A stretch of DNA of 64,000 nt from Dyella marensis. GTDB lineage: Bacteria; Pseudomonadota; Gammaproteobacteria; Xanthomonadales; Rhodanobacteraceae. The stretch lies in assembly GCF_900112865.1 (NCBI RefSeq), contig NZ_FONH01000021.1, positions 1 to 64,000 on the forward strand. The letters run 5' to 3'. Shown here one piece after another: positions 16,931 through 25,643 of this stretch (position 1 is the stretch's first letter; each line of letters begins with the position of its first letter). Both the position numbers and the translations under genes were made by a program. The notes below the pieces were generated by a model. That model did not search any database and had not been told where the DNA came from. It was given only the letters and a program-made list of their open reading frames with translations.

Positions 16931-17545
16931 TCAGGCGTAGTAGGCGAGGAACATATCGACGGCCGTCTCCGCCACCCGCTTGCGCTCCTTCGGTCGCAAC
17001 GCCGGCTGGCCCAGCGTGATCTGCGGCCAGAACGCGAACGTCTTCACCAGCCCCTGCAGCTGATGCGCGGCAAACACCGGGTCGGCGATCTTCAGCCGCC
17101 CATCCTTGGCCGCCGCACGCAACCACACCGTCAGGCCTTCCTCGCGCTCGTTCATCCGCGCCACCATGTCCTGCGCCCGTTCCGGCGAATGGATCGCCGC
17201 GGCGATGGCCACGCGTGCCAGCGAGACGAAGGCTTCGTTGTTGACCAGGCGCAACTTCAGCGTGACCAGTTCCAGCAACTGGTCGCGCAATGGGCGGTCG
17301 GCGCGGTAGGTGAGCTCCTCGCCCTCGCGGCTGGCCTCCCACAGCTGGTGCATGATCTCGACGAACAGCACCTCCTTGCTGGGGAAGTGGTTGTAGACCG
17401 TGCGCTTGGAGACCTCGGCGCGGGCCGCGATGCGGTCCATGCTGGTGGCTTCGTAGCCGGCGGAGCGGAACTCGTCGATGGCGGCCTCCAGGATGGCGGC
17501 GCGCTTGAGATCGGTGAGACGGGCGGGGCGGGACGGAGTGGGCAT
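16931..17545 (-). CDS. TetR/AcrR-family transcriptional repressor
   Basis: 204 residues. The N-terminal DNA-binding domain (KRAAILEAAIDEFRSAGYEA, then TSMDRIAARAEVSKRTVYNH and FPSKEVLF) is a textbook TetR helix-turn-helix; the remaining ~140 residues are the helical ligand-binding/dimerisation domain with an AefR/YjdC-like C-terminal region. It is divergent from the metallo-beta-lactamase-fold gene at 17650, and two similar palindromic sites lie in the 104-base gap, consistent with repression of both genes. Confidence 0.92.
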   Translation of the reverse strand: MPTPSRPARLTDLKRAAILEAAIDEFRSAGYEATSMDRIAARAEVSKRTVYNHFPSKEVLFVEIMHQLWEASREGEELTYRADRPLRDQLLELVTLKLRLVNNEAFVSLARVAIAAAIHSPERAQDMVARMNEREEGLTVWLRAAAKDGRLKIADPVFAAHQLQGLVKTFAFWPQITLGQPALRPKERKRVAETAVDMFLAYYA

Positions 17546-17554
17546 GCCCGGATT

Positions 17555-17608
17555 TTACACTGATGGGTTTACATTTGCCTCGCGGGGAAATTACACTGCT
17601 CGGTGTAG
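17555..17608. promoter_or_regulatory. two TetR-type operator candidates
   Basis: TTACACTGATGGGTTTACA (17555-17573) and TTACACTGCTCGGTGTAG (17591-17608) share TTACACTG and read toward an inverted TGTA/TTTA partner. The second contains a clean inverted repeat TACAC-TGCTCG-GTGTA. Start-to-start spacing is 36 bases. Their position between the TetR gene and the divergent gene suggests paired binding sites for that repressor. Confidence 0.6.
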
Positions 17609-17649
17609 TTTCCCTTCCCACCCCTCTAAACGCCCTCGGAACCCGCCTT

Positions 17650-18777
17650 ATGAAGATCGTGCTGGGCCTCGTCGCCCTCGCCATCGTCCTGGCCCTGCTG
17701 GCCTCCCGCCGCGCGCGTGCCGCGCTGGGCGGCTACCAGGATTCGCCGCAACGTGGCGGCGATCGCTTCCGCAACCCGCGGCCGCGCCCGTCCGAAGGCC
17801 TGGGCAAGATCCTGGGCATCATGTGGAACATGATGTTGCACAAACCCAAGGACGCGGCGCCCGATGCGCCGTTGCCGGTGCAGCGCCTGACCCGCGCGCA
17901 GCTGGAGGCGGCGCCGGACCGCAGCCTGTATCGCCTGGGCCATTCGACCCTGTTGCTGAAACTGCGCGGCCGTTTCTGGATCACCGACCCCGTGTTCGCC
18001 GAGCGCGCCTCGCCGTTCTCCTGGATGGGCCCGAAGCGCTTCCACGCACCGCCCATCGCGCTGCAGGACCTGCCGCCGATCCGCGGCGTGGTGCTCTCGC
18101 ACGATCACTACGATCATCTCGACCGCGCCACCGTCGAATACCTCGCCGATCGCGCGGAGCTGTTCCTCACGCCGCTGGGCGTGGGCGATCGCCTCACGGC
18201 CTGGGGCGTGCCGGCGGACAAGGTGCGCCAGCTGGACTGGTGGCAGGAAACCGAGGTCGACGGCCTGCGCTTCATCGCCACGCCCGCGCAGCACTTCTCC
18301 GGCCGCGGCCTGTTCGACGGCGACCAGACGTTATGGGCCTCGTGGGCCATCATCGACGACGACCTGCGCGTGTTCTTCAGCGGCGACACCGGCTACTTCG
18401 ACGGCTTCAAGACGATCGGCGAGCGGCTGGGTCCGTTCGACGTGACCTTTATCGAAACCGGCGCCTACGATCCGCAGTGGCCCTACGTGCACATGCAGCC
18501 GACCGAATCGGTGCAGGCGCATGTGGACCTGCGCGGCCGCTGGATGATGCCGATCCACAACGGCACCTTCGACCTGGCCATGCACCGCTGGCAGGATCCG
18601 TTCGAGCAGGTGAGCGCGCTGGCCGCCGAGCGCAATGTCGCCCTGTCGACGCCACGCATGGGCGAGCGGTTGGCGCTGGATGCGCCGCACGCGGGCGAGC
18701 GCTGGTGGCGGATGTTCGAGCAGCCGGCGGCGCGTCCCGCGTCGCTGCTGTCCGCCGCCGGGCACGACGCGCGCTGA
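17650..18777 (+). CDS. metallo-beta-lactamase-fold hydrolase (NAPE-PLD/UlaG-like), membrane-anchored
   Basis: 375 residues. A hydrophobic N-terminal segment (IVLGLVALAIVLALLASR) likely anchors it. The metallo-hydrolase domain begins near residue 95 (LGHSTLLLKLRGRFWITDPV) with HDHYDHLD as zinc motif, TPAQHFSGRGLFDGD, FFSGDTGYF (bridging Asp) and PIHNGTFDLAMH (last His). This pattern is that of the family containing N-acyl-phosphatidylethanolamine phospholipase D and UlaG lactonases. Likely product or substrate: a membrane lipid or lactone, not determined. ATG 17650 gives the anchor. It is convergent with pgaD, three bases away. Confidence 0.86.
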   Translation: MKIVLGLVALAIVLALLASRRARAALGGYQDSPQRGGDRFRNPRPRPSEGLGKILGIMWNMMLHKPKDAAPDAPLPVQRLTRAQLEAAPDRSLYRLGHSTLLLKLRGRFWITDPVFAERASPFSWMGPKRFHAPPIALQDLPPIRGVVLSHDHYDHLDRATVEYLADRAELFLTPLGVGDRLTAWGVPADKVRQLDWWQETEVDGLRFIATPAQHFSGRGLFDGDQTLWASWAIIDDDLRVFFSGDTGYFDGFKTIGERLGPFDVTFIETGAYDPQWPYVHMQPTESVQAHVDLRGRWMMPIHNGTFDLAMHRWQDPFEQVSALAAERNVALSTPRMGERLALDAPHAGERWWRMFEQPAARPASLLSAAGHDAR

Positions 18778-18780
18778 GTT

Positions 18781-19251
18781 TCAGCAGGCGAGGGCGCAGG
18801 CAGGCGTTGCGTTCTCGTCGCGATGGATCACTTCGCCGCCTTCCGGAAATTCCAGCACCATCCGCGGCGCGCGCTGCATCCAGCGTGCGGTTTCCTGTTG
18901 AATGCCCAGCGCGGCGGCGATGGCGCGGCGGTCCACCGCGCGGCTGCGCCGGCGGCGCTCGAGGTGGGCGAAGCGCAGGTAGTTGTAGGACGACCAGCTG
19001 AACATCAGCAGCGCGCAGGCCGCCGCCAGCGCCAGCAGCGCGGCGAGGTCGTGCCCGCCGTGGCCGTGCTCGCGCACCACCATCTCGACATAGCCGGCGC
19101 GCAGGCCCAGGGCCCAGGCGACCAGGGTCGCCAGCGGCAGCCACAGCGAGATCCACACCATCCACGCCATCAGCGTGGCGGTGGTGAACAGCAGGCGGTG
19201 CGCCGGATGCTGGCGCTCGGGACGCTGGATCAGGATCGCTTCGGCTCTCAT
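18781..19251 (-). CDS. pgaD: PgaD-like poly-beta-1,6-N-acetyl-D-glucosamine biosynthesis protein
   Basis: 156 residues. Two transmembrane helices (LLFTTATLMAWMVWISLWLP and LAALLALAAACALLMFSWSS) are followed by a charged cytoplasmic tail. PgaD pairs with the synthase PgaC and is needed for polymer synthesis activated by cyclic di-GMP in Escherichia coli. Sequence conservation in the family is low; size, topology and position as last gene of pgaABCD support the call. Its ATG overlaps the pgaC stop by four bases (ATGA), indicating translational coupling. The SYN-YLRF segment after helix two is typical. Confidence 0.8.
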   Translation of the reverse strand: MRAEAILIQRPERQHPAHRLLFTTATLMAWMVWISLWLPLATLVAWALGLRAGYVEMVVREHGHGGHDLAALLALAAACALLMFSWSSYNYLRFAHLERRRRSRAVDRRAIAAALGIQQETARWMQRAPRMVLEFPEGGEVIHRDENATPACALAC

Positions 19252-20495
19252 CGCACACCTCGGTCGGGGCTGACCCACACGGCGCGCGTGCCCTTGCGCT
19301 TGAGCAGCGCCTTGGGCAGTGCCGCCACGGTGGTGGCGGTGCTGAGCAGCCAGTAGGTCAGCGGATACCAGATCATCCAGTAGTAATTGCGGCCGACCCG
19401 CGTCTCGTAGCGGCGGTCGATCAGCGTGCTGATGCCGAACTGCAGCAGGCACACGATGCCCAGCACCACGCCGTGCCACTGCGGCAACAAGGTGGCGATG
19501 CGCAGGGGCGGTGGCAGCACGACGAAGATGCCGACCAGCCATAGCGAAACGATGGCCAGCATCACGTAGGCCCAGACCAGGCTGAGCAGGTATTCCAGCG
19601 CCACCGGCCACATGCGCCGACGGCGCCAGCGCAGCAGTTCGGGCAGGTAACGCAGGGTGACTTCCACGCCACCCTGGGCCCAGCGCAGGCGTTGCTTCCA
19701 CAGGCCGCGCAGGGTTTCCGGCATCAGGATCCAGCACAGCGCGTTGGGCTCGTAGCGGATGTCCCAGTGGCGCATCTGCAGGCGCCAGCTGATGTCGATG
19801 TCCTCGGTGACCATGTCGGTGTTCCAGTAGCCGACGTCGTGCAACGCGCTGCGGCGAAAGCAGGCGATCACGCCGGACACGGTGAACACGCGGCCGTACA
19901 CGCGCTGCGCGCGCTTGATCAGGCCGATGATCGAGGAGAACTCGCCCACCTGCAGCTTGCCCAGCAGGGTCGAGCGGTTGCGGATGCGCGGGTTGCCGGT
20001 GACCGCGCCGACGCGCGGACTGCCCACCATATGGCTGACCAGCCAGTGCGTGGCGTAGTCATCCAGCAGCGCATCGCCGTCGACGCAGACCAGGAAATCG
20101 CCGCGCGCGGCCATCGCCGCCATGCGCAGGCCCATCGCCTTGCCCTGGTTGCTGGCGAAGTGGATCACGCGCAAGCGCGGAAACTGCGCTTGCAGTTCGT
20201 CCAACTGCGCGCCGGTGTCGTCGGTGGAGCCGTCATTGACGGCGATGATCTCGAAATGCGGGTAGCGCTGCGCATCGAGGTGGGCGATCGTCTCGCGCAC
20301 CTGCTCGCCTTCGTTGTGGCAGGGCACGATCAGCGTGACGAAGGGTGCATGCGGCAGGACGGGCGGCTCGATGCGCAGCGGCTCGCCGCGCTCCCAGCGC
20401 AGGTAGTAGATCAGCCCACCGCTCAGCCACACGAAGGACATCAGCAGCGGATAGTAGAAGGCGAAGTCCAGCAGGACGGTCATGAGCTCGCGCAT
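19248..20495 (-). CDS. pgaC: poly-beta-1,6-N-acetyl-D-glucosamine synthase
   Basis: 415 residues. An N-terminal membrane segment precedes a family 2 glycosyltransferase domain: VTLIVPCHNEGEQVRETIAH, IIAVNDGSTDDTG (nucleotide-sugar binding), VCVDGDALLDD (DxD-type), MVTEDIDISWRL (catalytic TED) and QRLRWAQGG (QxxRW). Four C-terminal membrane helices follow. It polymerises UDP-GlcNAc and moves the chain across the inner membrane with PgaD. Start 20495 is chosen because TGAGG precedes it, seven bases after the pgaB stop. All catalytic motifs are intact. Confidence 0.95.
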   Translation of the reverse strand: MRELMTVLLDFAFYYPLLMSFVWLSGGLIYYLRWERGEPLRIEPPVLPHAPFVTLIVPCHNEGEQVRETIAHLDAQRYPHFEIIAVNDGSTDDTGAQLDELQAQFPRLRVIHFASNQGKAMGLRMAAMAARGDFLVCVDGDALLDDYATHWLVSHMVGSPRVGAVTGNPRIRNRSTLLGKLQVGEFSSIIGLIKRAQRVYGRVFTVSGVIACFRRSALHDVGYWNTDMVTEDIDISWRLQMRHWDIRYEPNALCWILMPETLRGLWKQRLRWAQGGVEVTLRYLPELLRWRRRRMWPVALEYLLSLVWAYVMLAIVSLWLVGIFVVLPPPLRIATLLPQWHGVVLGIVCLLQFGISTLIDRRYETRVGRNYYWMIWYPLTYWLLSTATTVAALPKALLKRKGTRAVWVSPDRGVR

Positions 20496-20502
20496 GTCCG
20501 CC

Positions 20503-22428
20503 TCACGGTTCCCGGAAGGGATGTTCGGCGGCCGAGATATACGGCCGGATCGCTTCGAGCGCGGGACGGCCGGCGACGAAGTCGTCCGGGTAGTAGCCCA
20601 GGTGGCGCACGCCCTGCGCCTGCAGCAGGCGCAAACGTGCGCCAAGCACTTCGGCAGGCACCGGCTTGCCGCCGCTGCGCCAATCCACGGTGGCCAACTC
20701 GAACAGCGTGCGGTCCATGCCGTGCGGTTGCGCGGCGACGGCGGCGGCCAGGCGCTTGAACCAGGCGTCGCTGGCCGGCTCCTGGTCCAGTTGCGGCATG
20801 GCCATCAGCGCGGTGTAGTCGTAGGCGGCATTGAAGGCAGCGAGGCTTTGCGCGAACCAGGCTTCGGAGGCCGGTTGCAGTACCGGGCGCGCGTAGAGGT
20901 TGCGCGCGGTCTTCAGTTGCGCGCGCCATTGGCGGGCGCGGTCGGCCAGTTCGCGGGTGAAGTCGATCAGGTATTGGGTGCGCTCGGCCGGAGTGGCGTG
21001 GGCGAGCGGGCCCAAATCGTCGGTGTCACGCAGATAGGCATCGTCGGAGAACAGCAGGCCGCTCATGCCGCCGTGCATGGCGAGGTCTTCGTACACATCG
21101 CCGATCATGGCGCGCACGTGCGGGTTCCAAGGCGCGAGGCGGTAGTGATCGCCGCGCTTGCCGTCATCGAGCGCCGGCAAGTCCTTCGCATCCGGAAAGC
21201 GGAACGCCAACACCGGCATCCACGCATACACCTCCACCTCGCAGCGCGTGCGCAACTGCCACGCCACGCGTGCGAACAGATCGGCGCGCACGGGCAGGTG
21301 GCGGTTGGGGAAGTACACGGCATCCGCGACGCCATCGCCATCCGGGTCGGCATAGGCTTGCAGCCACACCTGCGACGGCTTCATGCGGCGGATGCGGTCG
21401 AGCAGGGCGGAGAGGTTCTTCTCCTGCTGTGCCGGATCGGGGTCGTAGATGTAGTCCAGATCCACCTGCACTACGCGCTGCGGGTCGATCGCGCGCTGGC
21501 GATAGATCAGCGCGGCGAGGCCGTCGACGCCGATGTTGTCGGCGATCAGCAGGCGCGGGAGGTTGCGGCCTTCCGCCAGCTGCACCGGCTCGTCGTCCAG
21601 GCTCAGCGAGACGTCCATGCCCAGCGCGGCCGCTTCCGCCTGCGCGATGCGGTTGTAGGCGCCGTACGGCCACACGATGGCGCGCGGGCGCTGGCCGGTG
21701 CGCCGGGCGATTTCGTCGGCGCTGCGGGCGAGATCGGTGTGGATGCGGGCGCGATAGGCATCGGCGTTTTCGTAGCCGGACCTGAGGTCATAGGTTCCGG
21801 GGTCATGGATGCCGGGGTCGTAGATGAGGCTGATCGCCGCCGGCATCTGGTTGCCCTGCGGATTTGCCAGCACGCCCTGGTGCAGATCGTTGGTGTGCGA
21901 GGCGATCTCCACCAGGCCGGAGGCGCGGAGCTCCTGCACCTGCGCCCAGCTGACGAAGCATTCGCGTCCGCAGCTTTCGCCGTTGTAGTCGAAGCGCTTG
22001 CCGTCGGGCAGGTCCATCCACGAGTTCTCCACTGCGAACAGGGCGGGGTAGCCATAAGCGCGCAGCAGCGGGAACACGCGGGTGTAGAAGCTGATCAGGC
22101 CGTCGTCGAAGGTGAGCAGCACGGCCTTGGGCGGCAGTGCGCGCTCGCCGCGGCGCGCGGCGATCACATCGTCCAGGCTGACCATGCGGAAGCCGTTGGC
22201 GCGCAGCCATTCGAAGTGGGCGATCAGGTGGTCGGTGCTGATCGCCGTGCTGTCGCTTTTGCCGGCGTCGCGGATATCGTCGCGTACATCGTGGTAGTTC
22301 AGCACGATCAGCGGCGGCAGCGGTGCGCGTGCGGGCAGCGGGCCGGCCAGCGCGGCCAGGCGATCGGCGGCGCCGGCCGTGGGGGCGGCGAGGACAAGCA
22401 GCAACAGGAGAGCGTGGCGCCAGCGCAT
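20503..22428 (-). CDS. pgaB: poly-beta-1,6-N-acetyl-D-glucosamine N-deacetylase
   Basis: 641 residues. The signal peptide (LLLLLVLAAPTAGAADRLA) has no lipobox cysteine, unlike the E. coli lipoprotein. The polysaccharide deacetylase domain has LNYHDVRDD, VLLTFDDGLISFYT (catalytic/metal Asp-Asp) and EIASHTNDLHQG (metal His). The C-terminal half is the PgaB glycoside-hydrolase-like domain (VVQVDLDYIYDPDPAQQEKN, VEVYAWMPVLAFRFPD). It partly deacetylates the polymer in the periplasm to allow export through PgaA. One base separates it from the pgaA stop. Full length for the family. Confidence 0.94.
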   Translation of the reverse strand: MRWRHALLLLLVLAAPTAGAADRLAALAGPLPARAPLPPLIVLNYHDVRDDIRDAGKSDSTAISTDHLIAHFEWLRANGFRMVSLDDVIAARRGERALPPKAVLLTFDDGLISFYTRVFPLLRAYGYPALFAVENSWMDLPDGKRFDYNGESCGRECFVSWAQVQELRASGLVEIASHTNDLHQGVLANPQGNQMPAAISLIYDPGIHDPGTYDLRSGYENADAYRARIHTDLARSADEIARRTGQRPRAIVWPYGAYNRIAQAEAAALGMDVSLSLDDEPVQLAEGRNLPRLLIADNIGVDGLAALIYRQRAIDPQRVVQVDLDYIYDPDPAQQEKNLSALLDRIRRMKPSQVWLQAYADPDGDGVADAVYFPNRHLPVRADLFARVAWQLRTRCEVEVYAWMPVLAFRFPDAKDLPALDDGKRGDHYRLAPWNPHVRAMIGDVYEDLAMHGGMSGLLFSDDAYLRDTDDLGPLAHATPAERTQYLIDFTRELADRARQWRAQLKTARNLYARPVLQPASEAWFAQSLAAFNAAYDYTALMAMPQLDQEPASDAWFKRLAAAVAAQPHGMDRTLFELATVDWRSGGKPVPAEVLGARLRLLQAQGVRHLGYYPDDFVAGRPALEAIRPYISAAEHPFREP

Positions 22429-22429
22429 G

Positions 22430-24505
22430 TCATTCGCCCCAATGCAGGGTGAGGTCGAGCATCACGCGGTTGTCGCGCTTGCCGTCGTAGGGCTGGCTGT
22501 TCCAGCCGATGCCCCAGCCGAACGCCAGGCCGGCATGCGGCGCCCAGCGCTGGCCGTAGTGCGCGCTGGCCATCCAGCCGCTGCCGTAGCGGCATTCGTC
22601 GTAGCTGCCGAAAGAAAGGTCGAGCTGGTGGCTCCAGCTGCGCTCGTAGCGCTCGTACAGCATGTTTTCCAGTCGCCCGGTGGCGGCGATCCAGCGCGCG
22701 CACGACGGGCTGTAGTACGGCACGTCGCTGCGCGAGTTACGCGTGGCGCCAGCCTGCAGGCCGCCGTCCACGGTGAACCACGCCGCGGTGTAGGCGCGCT
22801 GCGTCCATGCCGCTTCCCAGCCATAGCGGCGGTTGCCGTCGCTGTAGCGGTCGGCGTTGGCGCTGAGCTTGATCGCGCTGCGTTCGCTGGCGCGCCACTG
22901 CGCGGAGACATTGAGCGAGTGCGCGGTGATGTCGTAGTAGTGCGCGCGCAGCGGCACGTCCGCGTCGCCGGTGTTGCTCCAGTCGAGCGTGTAGGTCCAG
23001 TAGTCGTCCGGGAGCCAGCGCAGGCCGGCTTCGAGGGCGGTGCGGCGAGTCTGGTTGCCCACCGCGGGCAATGCCTGCACGTAGGCTTCGAATCCGCGCG
23101 CATAGCCGCGCAGGCCGAGGCCCAGGCGTTCGCGCTGCGTATGGCCTTCGGGCAGGTTGGCGGCGGCCAGGCGCGTGATGCCATAGATGCGCCAGCGCTC
23201 GCCGAGCAGCGGGCTTTGCAGCGTGGCCTGGGTTTCGTGGTCGGCATCGCCGAAGTTGGGCGAGCCGCCGCGGCCGCGGTCGTGTTCCAGGTCGAACTGC
23301 CAGCCACGCTGGCGATCCCAAACCTGGCGCGCGAGCTGCACCTGCGGATCGCGCGGCACGACGGCTTCCACTTCGCGCAGCGCCGGTTCCACGCGCGGGA
23401 AGTCGCCGAGTTCGCGCCAGGTATCGATGGCGCCGAGGCGGATCGAGGTGTCGTCCGGATCGAGGCCAGCGGCGCCCACCAGCGTGTCTTCCGCGCGGCG
23501 CGGCCAGCCGCGGGCGCGTTCAGTGTCGGCCAGCTGGTTCCAGATCGAGGCGTTGGCCGGACCCTCGGCGCGCAGCGCTTCCAGGCGCCGCCACGCCTCG
23601 CGATAGCGCCAGGTCTGCTGGCGCACCAGCGCGGCGGCGAGTTCGGCTTCGGTCTTGTGCGGGTTGGCGCGAGGTCGCACGGAGCCCGGCGCCGGCAGCC
23701 AGGCGGGTTCGCTCACGGCTACGCGGTCGATCCACTGTTGCGCATCGCGATGACGCCCGGCTTCCAGATAGGCATGAGCGAGGCCGATGCGCGGATCGGC
23801 TTCTTCTTCGGGATACGGGCCGGGCTGTGCGCGCGACGCGGCTTCGTAAAGCGGGATGGCCTGCTCAGGCTGGCGTTGTTGCAGCAATGCGTCGGCCACC
23901 GGCGTGTCGGCATAGGCGGGCAGCGTGCCGCCGCGGCGGCGCAGCGCCTGGTAGGCGCCGGCGGCTTCGCGGCTGCGCGAGGCGCGGGCCAGGGCGATCA
24001 TCCGATCGGCGGCGGCGATGGCATCGTCGACCGCTGCGGGGTCTGGTGAGGCCAGCGCGCGATCGGCCTCCACATAGGGATGGCGCGTATCGGCAGGCAT
24101 GGCCTGCGCCCAGCGCGCCTGGTGTGCGGCGGCGTCGGCTTCCAGGCGGGCCAGTTCCGGCGCGGGCAAAGGTGTGGGCAGTTGGCGCGCGAGTTCCAGC
24201 GCGCGCACGGCGGCACCTAACTCCGCCAGCAGGCGAACACGCAGGCGCAACGCATCGGCATCGGCGGGCCAGCGGCGCAGCAGGTCTTCGCAGGCGGCGA
24301 GCGCTTCGAGGCGATGGCCGGCGTCATGCTGCTGGCGCGCCTGGGCTAGCAGCGCGTCGCGCGTGGCCGGGGTCTGCGGGGATGCCTGCGGCGAAGCGGT
24401 GGCCAGGGCCAGCGCGAGTGCGGCAGCCAGCGCCGTGCGTCCCGCACCGGCACCGGCCTTGGCCGGTACGGAACGGTCGCGTTGTGAGGGCGCTGCTGGA
24501 GACAT
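22430..24505 (-). CDS. pgaA: PgaA outer-membrane exporter of poly-N-acetylglucosamine
   Basis: 691 residues, first gene of the operon. A signal segment (RTALAAALALALATASPQAS) with a rather long basic leader is followed by about 350 residues of TPR-like helices (RDALLAQARQQHDAGHRLEA, WNQLADTERARGWPRRAEDT). The rest is a beta-barrel of alternating strands ending DNRVMLDLTLHWGE with a terminal acidic residue rather than an aromatic one. It moves deacetylated polymer through the outer membrane. ATG 24505 is used; its ribosome site is weak, so a different start is possible. Confidence 0.9.
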   Translation of the reverse strand: MSPAAPSQRDRSVPAKAGAGAGRTALAAALALALATASPQASPQTPATRDALLAQARQQHDAGHRLEALAACEDLLRRWPADADALRLRVRLLAELGAAVRALELARQLPTPLPAPELARLEADAAAHQARWAQAMPADTRHPYVEADRALASPDPAAVDDAIAAADRMIALARASRSREAAGAYQALRRRGGTLPAYADTPVADALLQQRQPEQAIPLYEAASRAQPGPYPEEEADPRIGLAHAYLEAGRHRDAQQWIDRVAVSEPAWLPAPGSVRPRANPHKTEAELAAALVRQQTWRYREAWRRLEALRAEGPANASIWNQLADTERARGWPRRAEDTLVGAAGLDPDDTSIRLGAIDTWRELGDFPRVEPALREVEAVVPRDPQVQLARQVWDRQRGWQFDLEHDRGRGGSPNFGDADHETQATLQSPLLGERWRIYGITRLAAANLPEGHTQRERLGLGLRGYARGFEAYVQALPAVGNQTRRTALEAGLRWLPDDYWTYTLDWSNTGDADVPLRAHYYDITAHSLNVSAQWRASERSAIKLSANADRYSDGNRRYGWEAAWTQRAYTAAWFTVDGGLQAGATRNSRSDVPYYSPSCARWIAATGRLENMLYERYERSWSHQLDLSFGSYDECRYGSGWMASAHYGQRWAPHAGLAFGWGIGWNSQPYDGKRDNRVMLDLTLHWGE

Positions 24506-24779
24506 GGTTGCTGCTGCTGGTGGCGCTCGTCGGACCCGCGCCGGATGGAAGGCTTCGGGGCAGCGCGCGCTTCGTGCGCGCAGAGCGGCATCGAAAAGTT
24601 TCCAGACAGGCCGCGCCGGGGTAGAGCGCGGCCTGCCTCCGACACAGGGTCGACGCATGACGTCCGTGGCATGCGGGAAGGCATTCGGCGAGCCGTAAGG
24701 TCTGCTCGTGGCCGTCGTCGACGATCACGGGCCGGTCGCCAGTGAGGGAGAGTGTTCCCGGATCGGCCGGGCGTCGGAA

Positions 24780-24871
24780 TCAGAAAAGTCCTAGGCGATG
24801 GATTTCCTTCCGAATGCCGTGCCAGTCATCGAAGACCGCGCGTCCCGTGGCCCCGATTCAGAGAAATCCCA
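24780..24871. promoter_or_regulatory. two RcsB-box-like sites in the pgaA / response-regulator gap
   Basis: TCAGAAAAGTCCTA (24780-24793) agrees at 11 of 14 positions with the enterobacterial RcsAB box TAAGAATATTCCTA as I recall it. TCAGAGAAATCCCA (24858-24871) is a second related site, nearly the same as the site at 50618-50631 before the other RcsB-like regulator. The sites lie in the 456-base gap between divergent pgaA and the regulator at 24962, so they could act on both. Nothing else in this gap is recognised. Confidence 0.45.
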
Positions 24872-24961
24872 TGGATGCCTCGCTGGCATGCGTGCTGCAA
24901 TTTCCCGGACGCCGAAGATCGCACCCGCCTCGTCCGAACGATCCTCACCAGGGGCCACTCC

Positions 24962-25639
24962 ATGACGCTTTCCATGTACCGCGGCCCAGCACTGGCCCGC
25001 AAAAGTCCGCGCAATCCGATCCGGGTCGCCTTGCTGGACGACCACGAATTCATTCTCAAGGGGCTGGTCTCGCACCTGCGCCAGGTCAGCGCGGTGACCG
25101 TGGTCGGCAGCCATCGCTGCAGCCGCACGCTGCGCGCCATGCTGGCGGAGACGCCGGTCGACATCGTCCTGCTCGACTACTCGCTCGCCTCGGACGACCT
25201 GGACGGCATGGCGCTGATCAAGGCGCTGCGCCTGCGCTATCCGGAGCTGCGCATCCTGGTGGTGTCGGGCCATTGCCAGCACGTCACGGTGAACATGCTG
25301 CTGCGCGAGGGTGCCAACGGCTTCTTCGCCAAGCACCAGGAAGCGGTCGAGATGGCGGAGGCGATCACCCGCGTGATGGCCGGCGAAACCTATCTGCCGC
25401 CGTTCCTGACCGCGGTGACGCCGGCGCGGCGCTCCTCGCCGCTGTCGCCGCGCGAGTGGGAGGTGATCCGCTGCTTTCTCGACGGCATGTCGGTGAGCCA
25501 GATCGCCGCCAAGTTCAATCGCAGCCTCAAGACCATCAGCACGCAGAAATCCACCGCGTACAAGAAGCTGGGCATCCAGAGCGACGCGGAGCTGTTCAAG
25601 ATGCGCGACCAGGTCCTGCAGGCGCGGAGCATGGCCTGA
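24962..25639 (+). CDS. RcsB-like response regulator (REC + LuxR HTH)
   Basis: 225 residues. The receiver domain has acidic pair LLDDHE (26-27) and phospho-acceptor D72 in IVLLDYSLAS; the loop after it is longer than in typical NarL regulators. The HTH (SPREWEVIRCFLDGMSVSQI, then AAKFNRSLKTISTQKSTAYK, KLGIQSDAEL) matches the RcsB recognition helix pattern RS-KT-S-QK--A--KLG. ATG 24962 is supported by the preceding CCAGGGGCCACTCC, weakly. It is divergent from pgaABCD and four bases upstream of a degenerate kinase/Hpt protein, suggesting a phosphorelay unit controlling polysaccharide (inference). Confidence 0.9.
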   Translation: MTLSMYRGPALARKSPRNPIRVALLDDHEFILKGLVSHLRQVSAVTVVGSHRCSRTLRAMLAETPVDIVLLDYSLASDDLDGMALIKALRLRYPELRILVVSGHCQHVTVNMLLREGANGFFAKHQEAVEMAEAITRVMAGETYLPPFLTAVTPARRSSPLSPREWEVIRCFLDGMSVSQIAAKFNRSLKTISTQKSTAYKKLGIQSDAELFKMRDQVLQARSMA

Positions 25640-25643
25640 CGCC

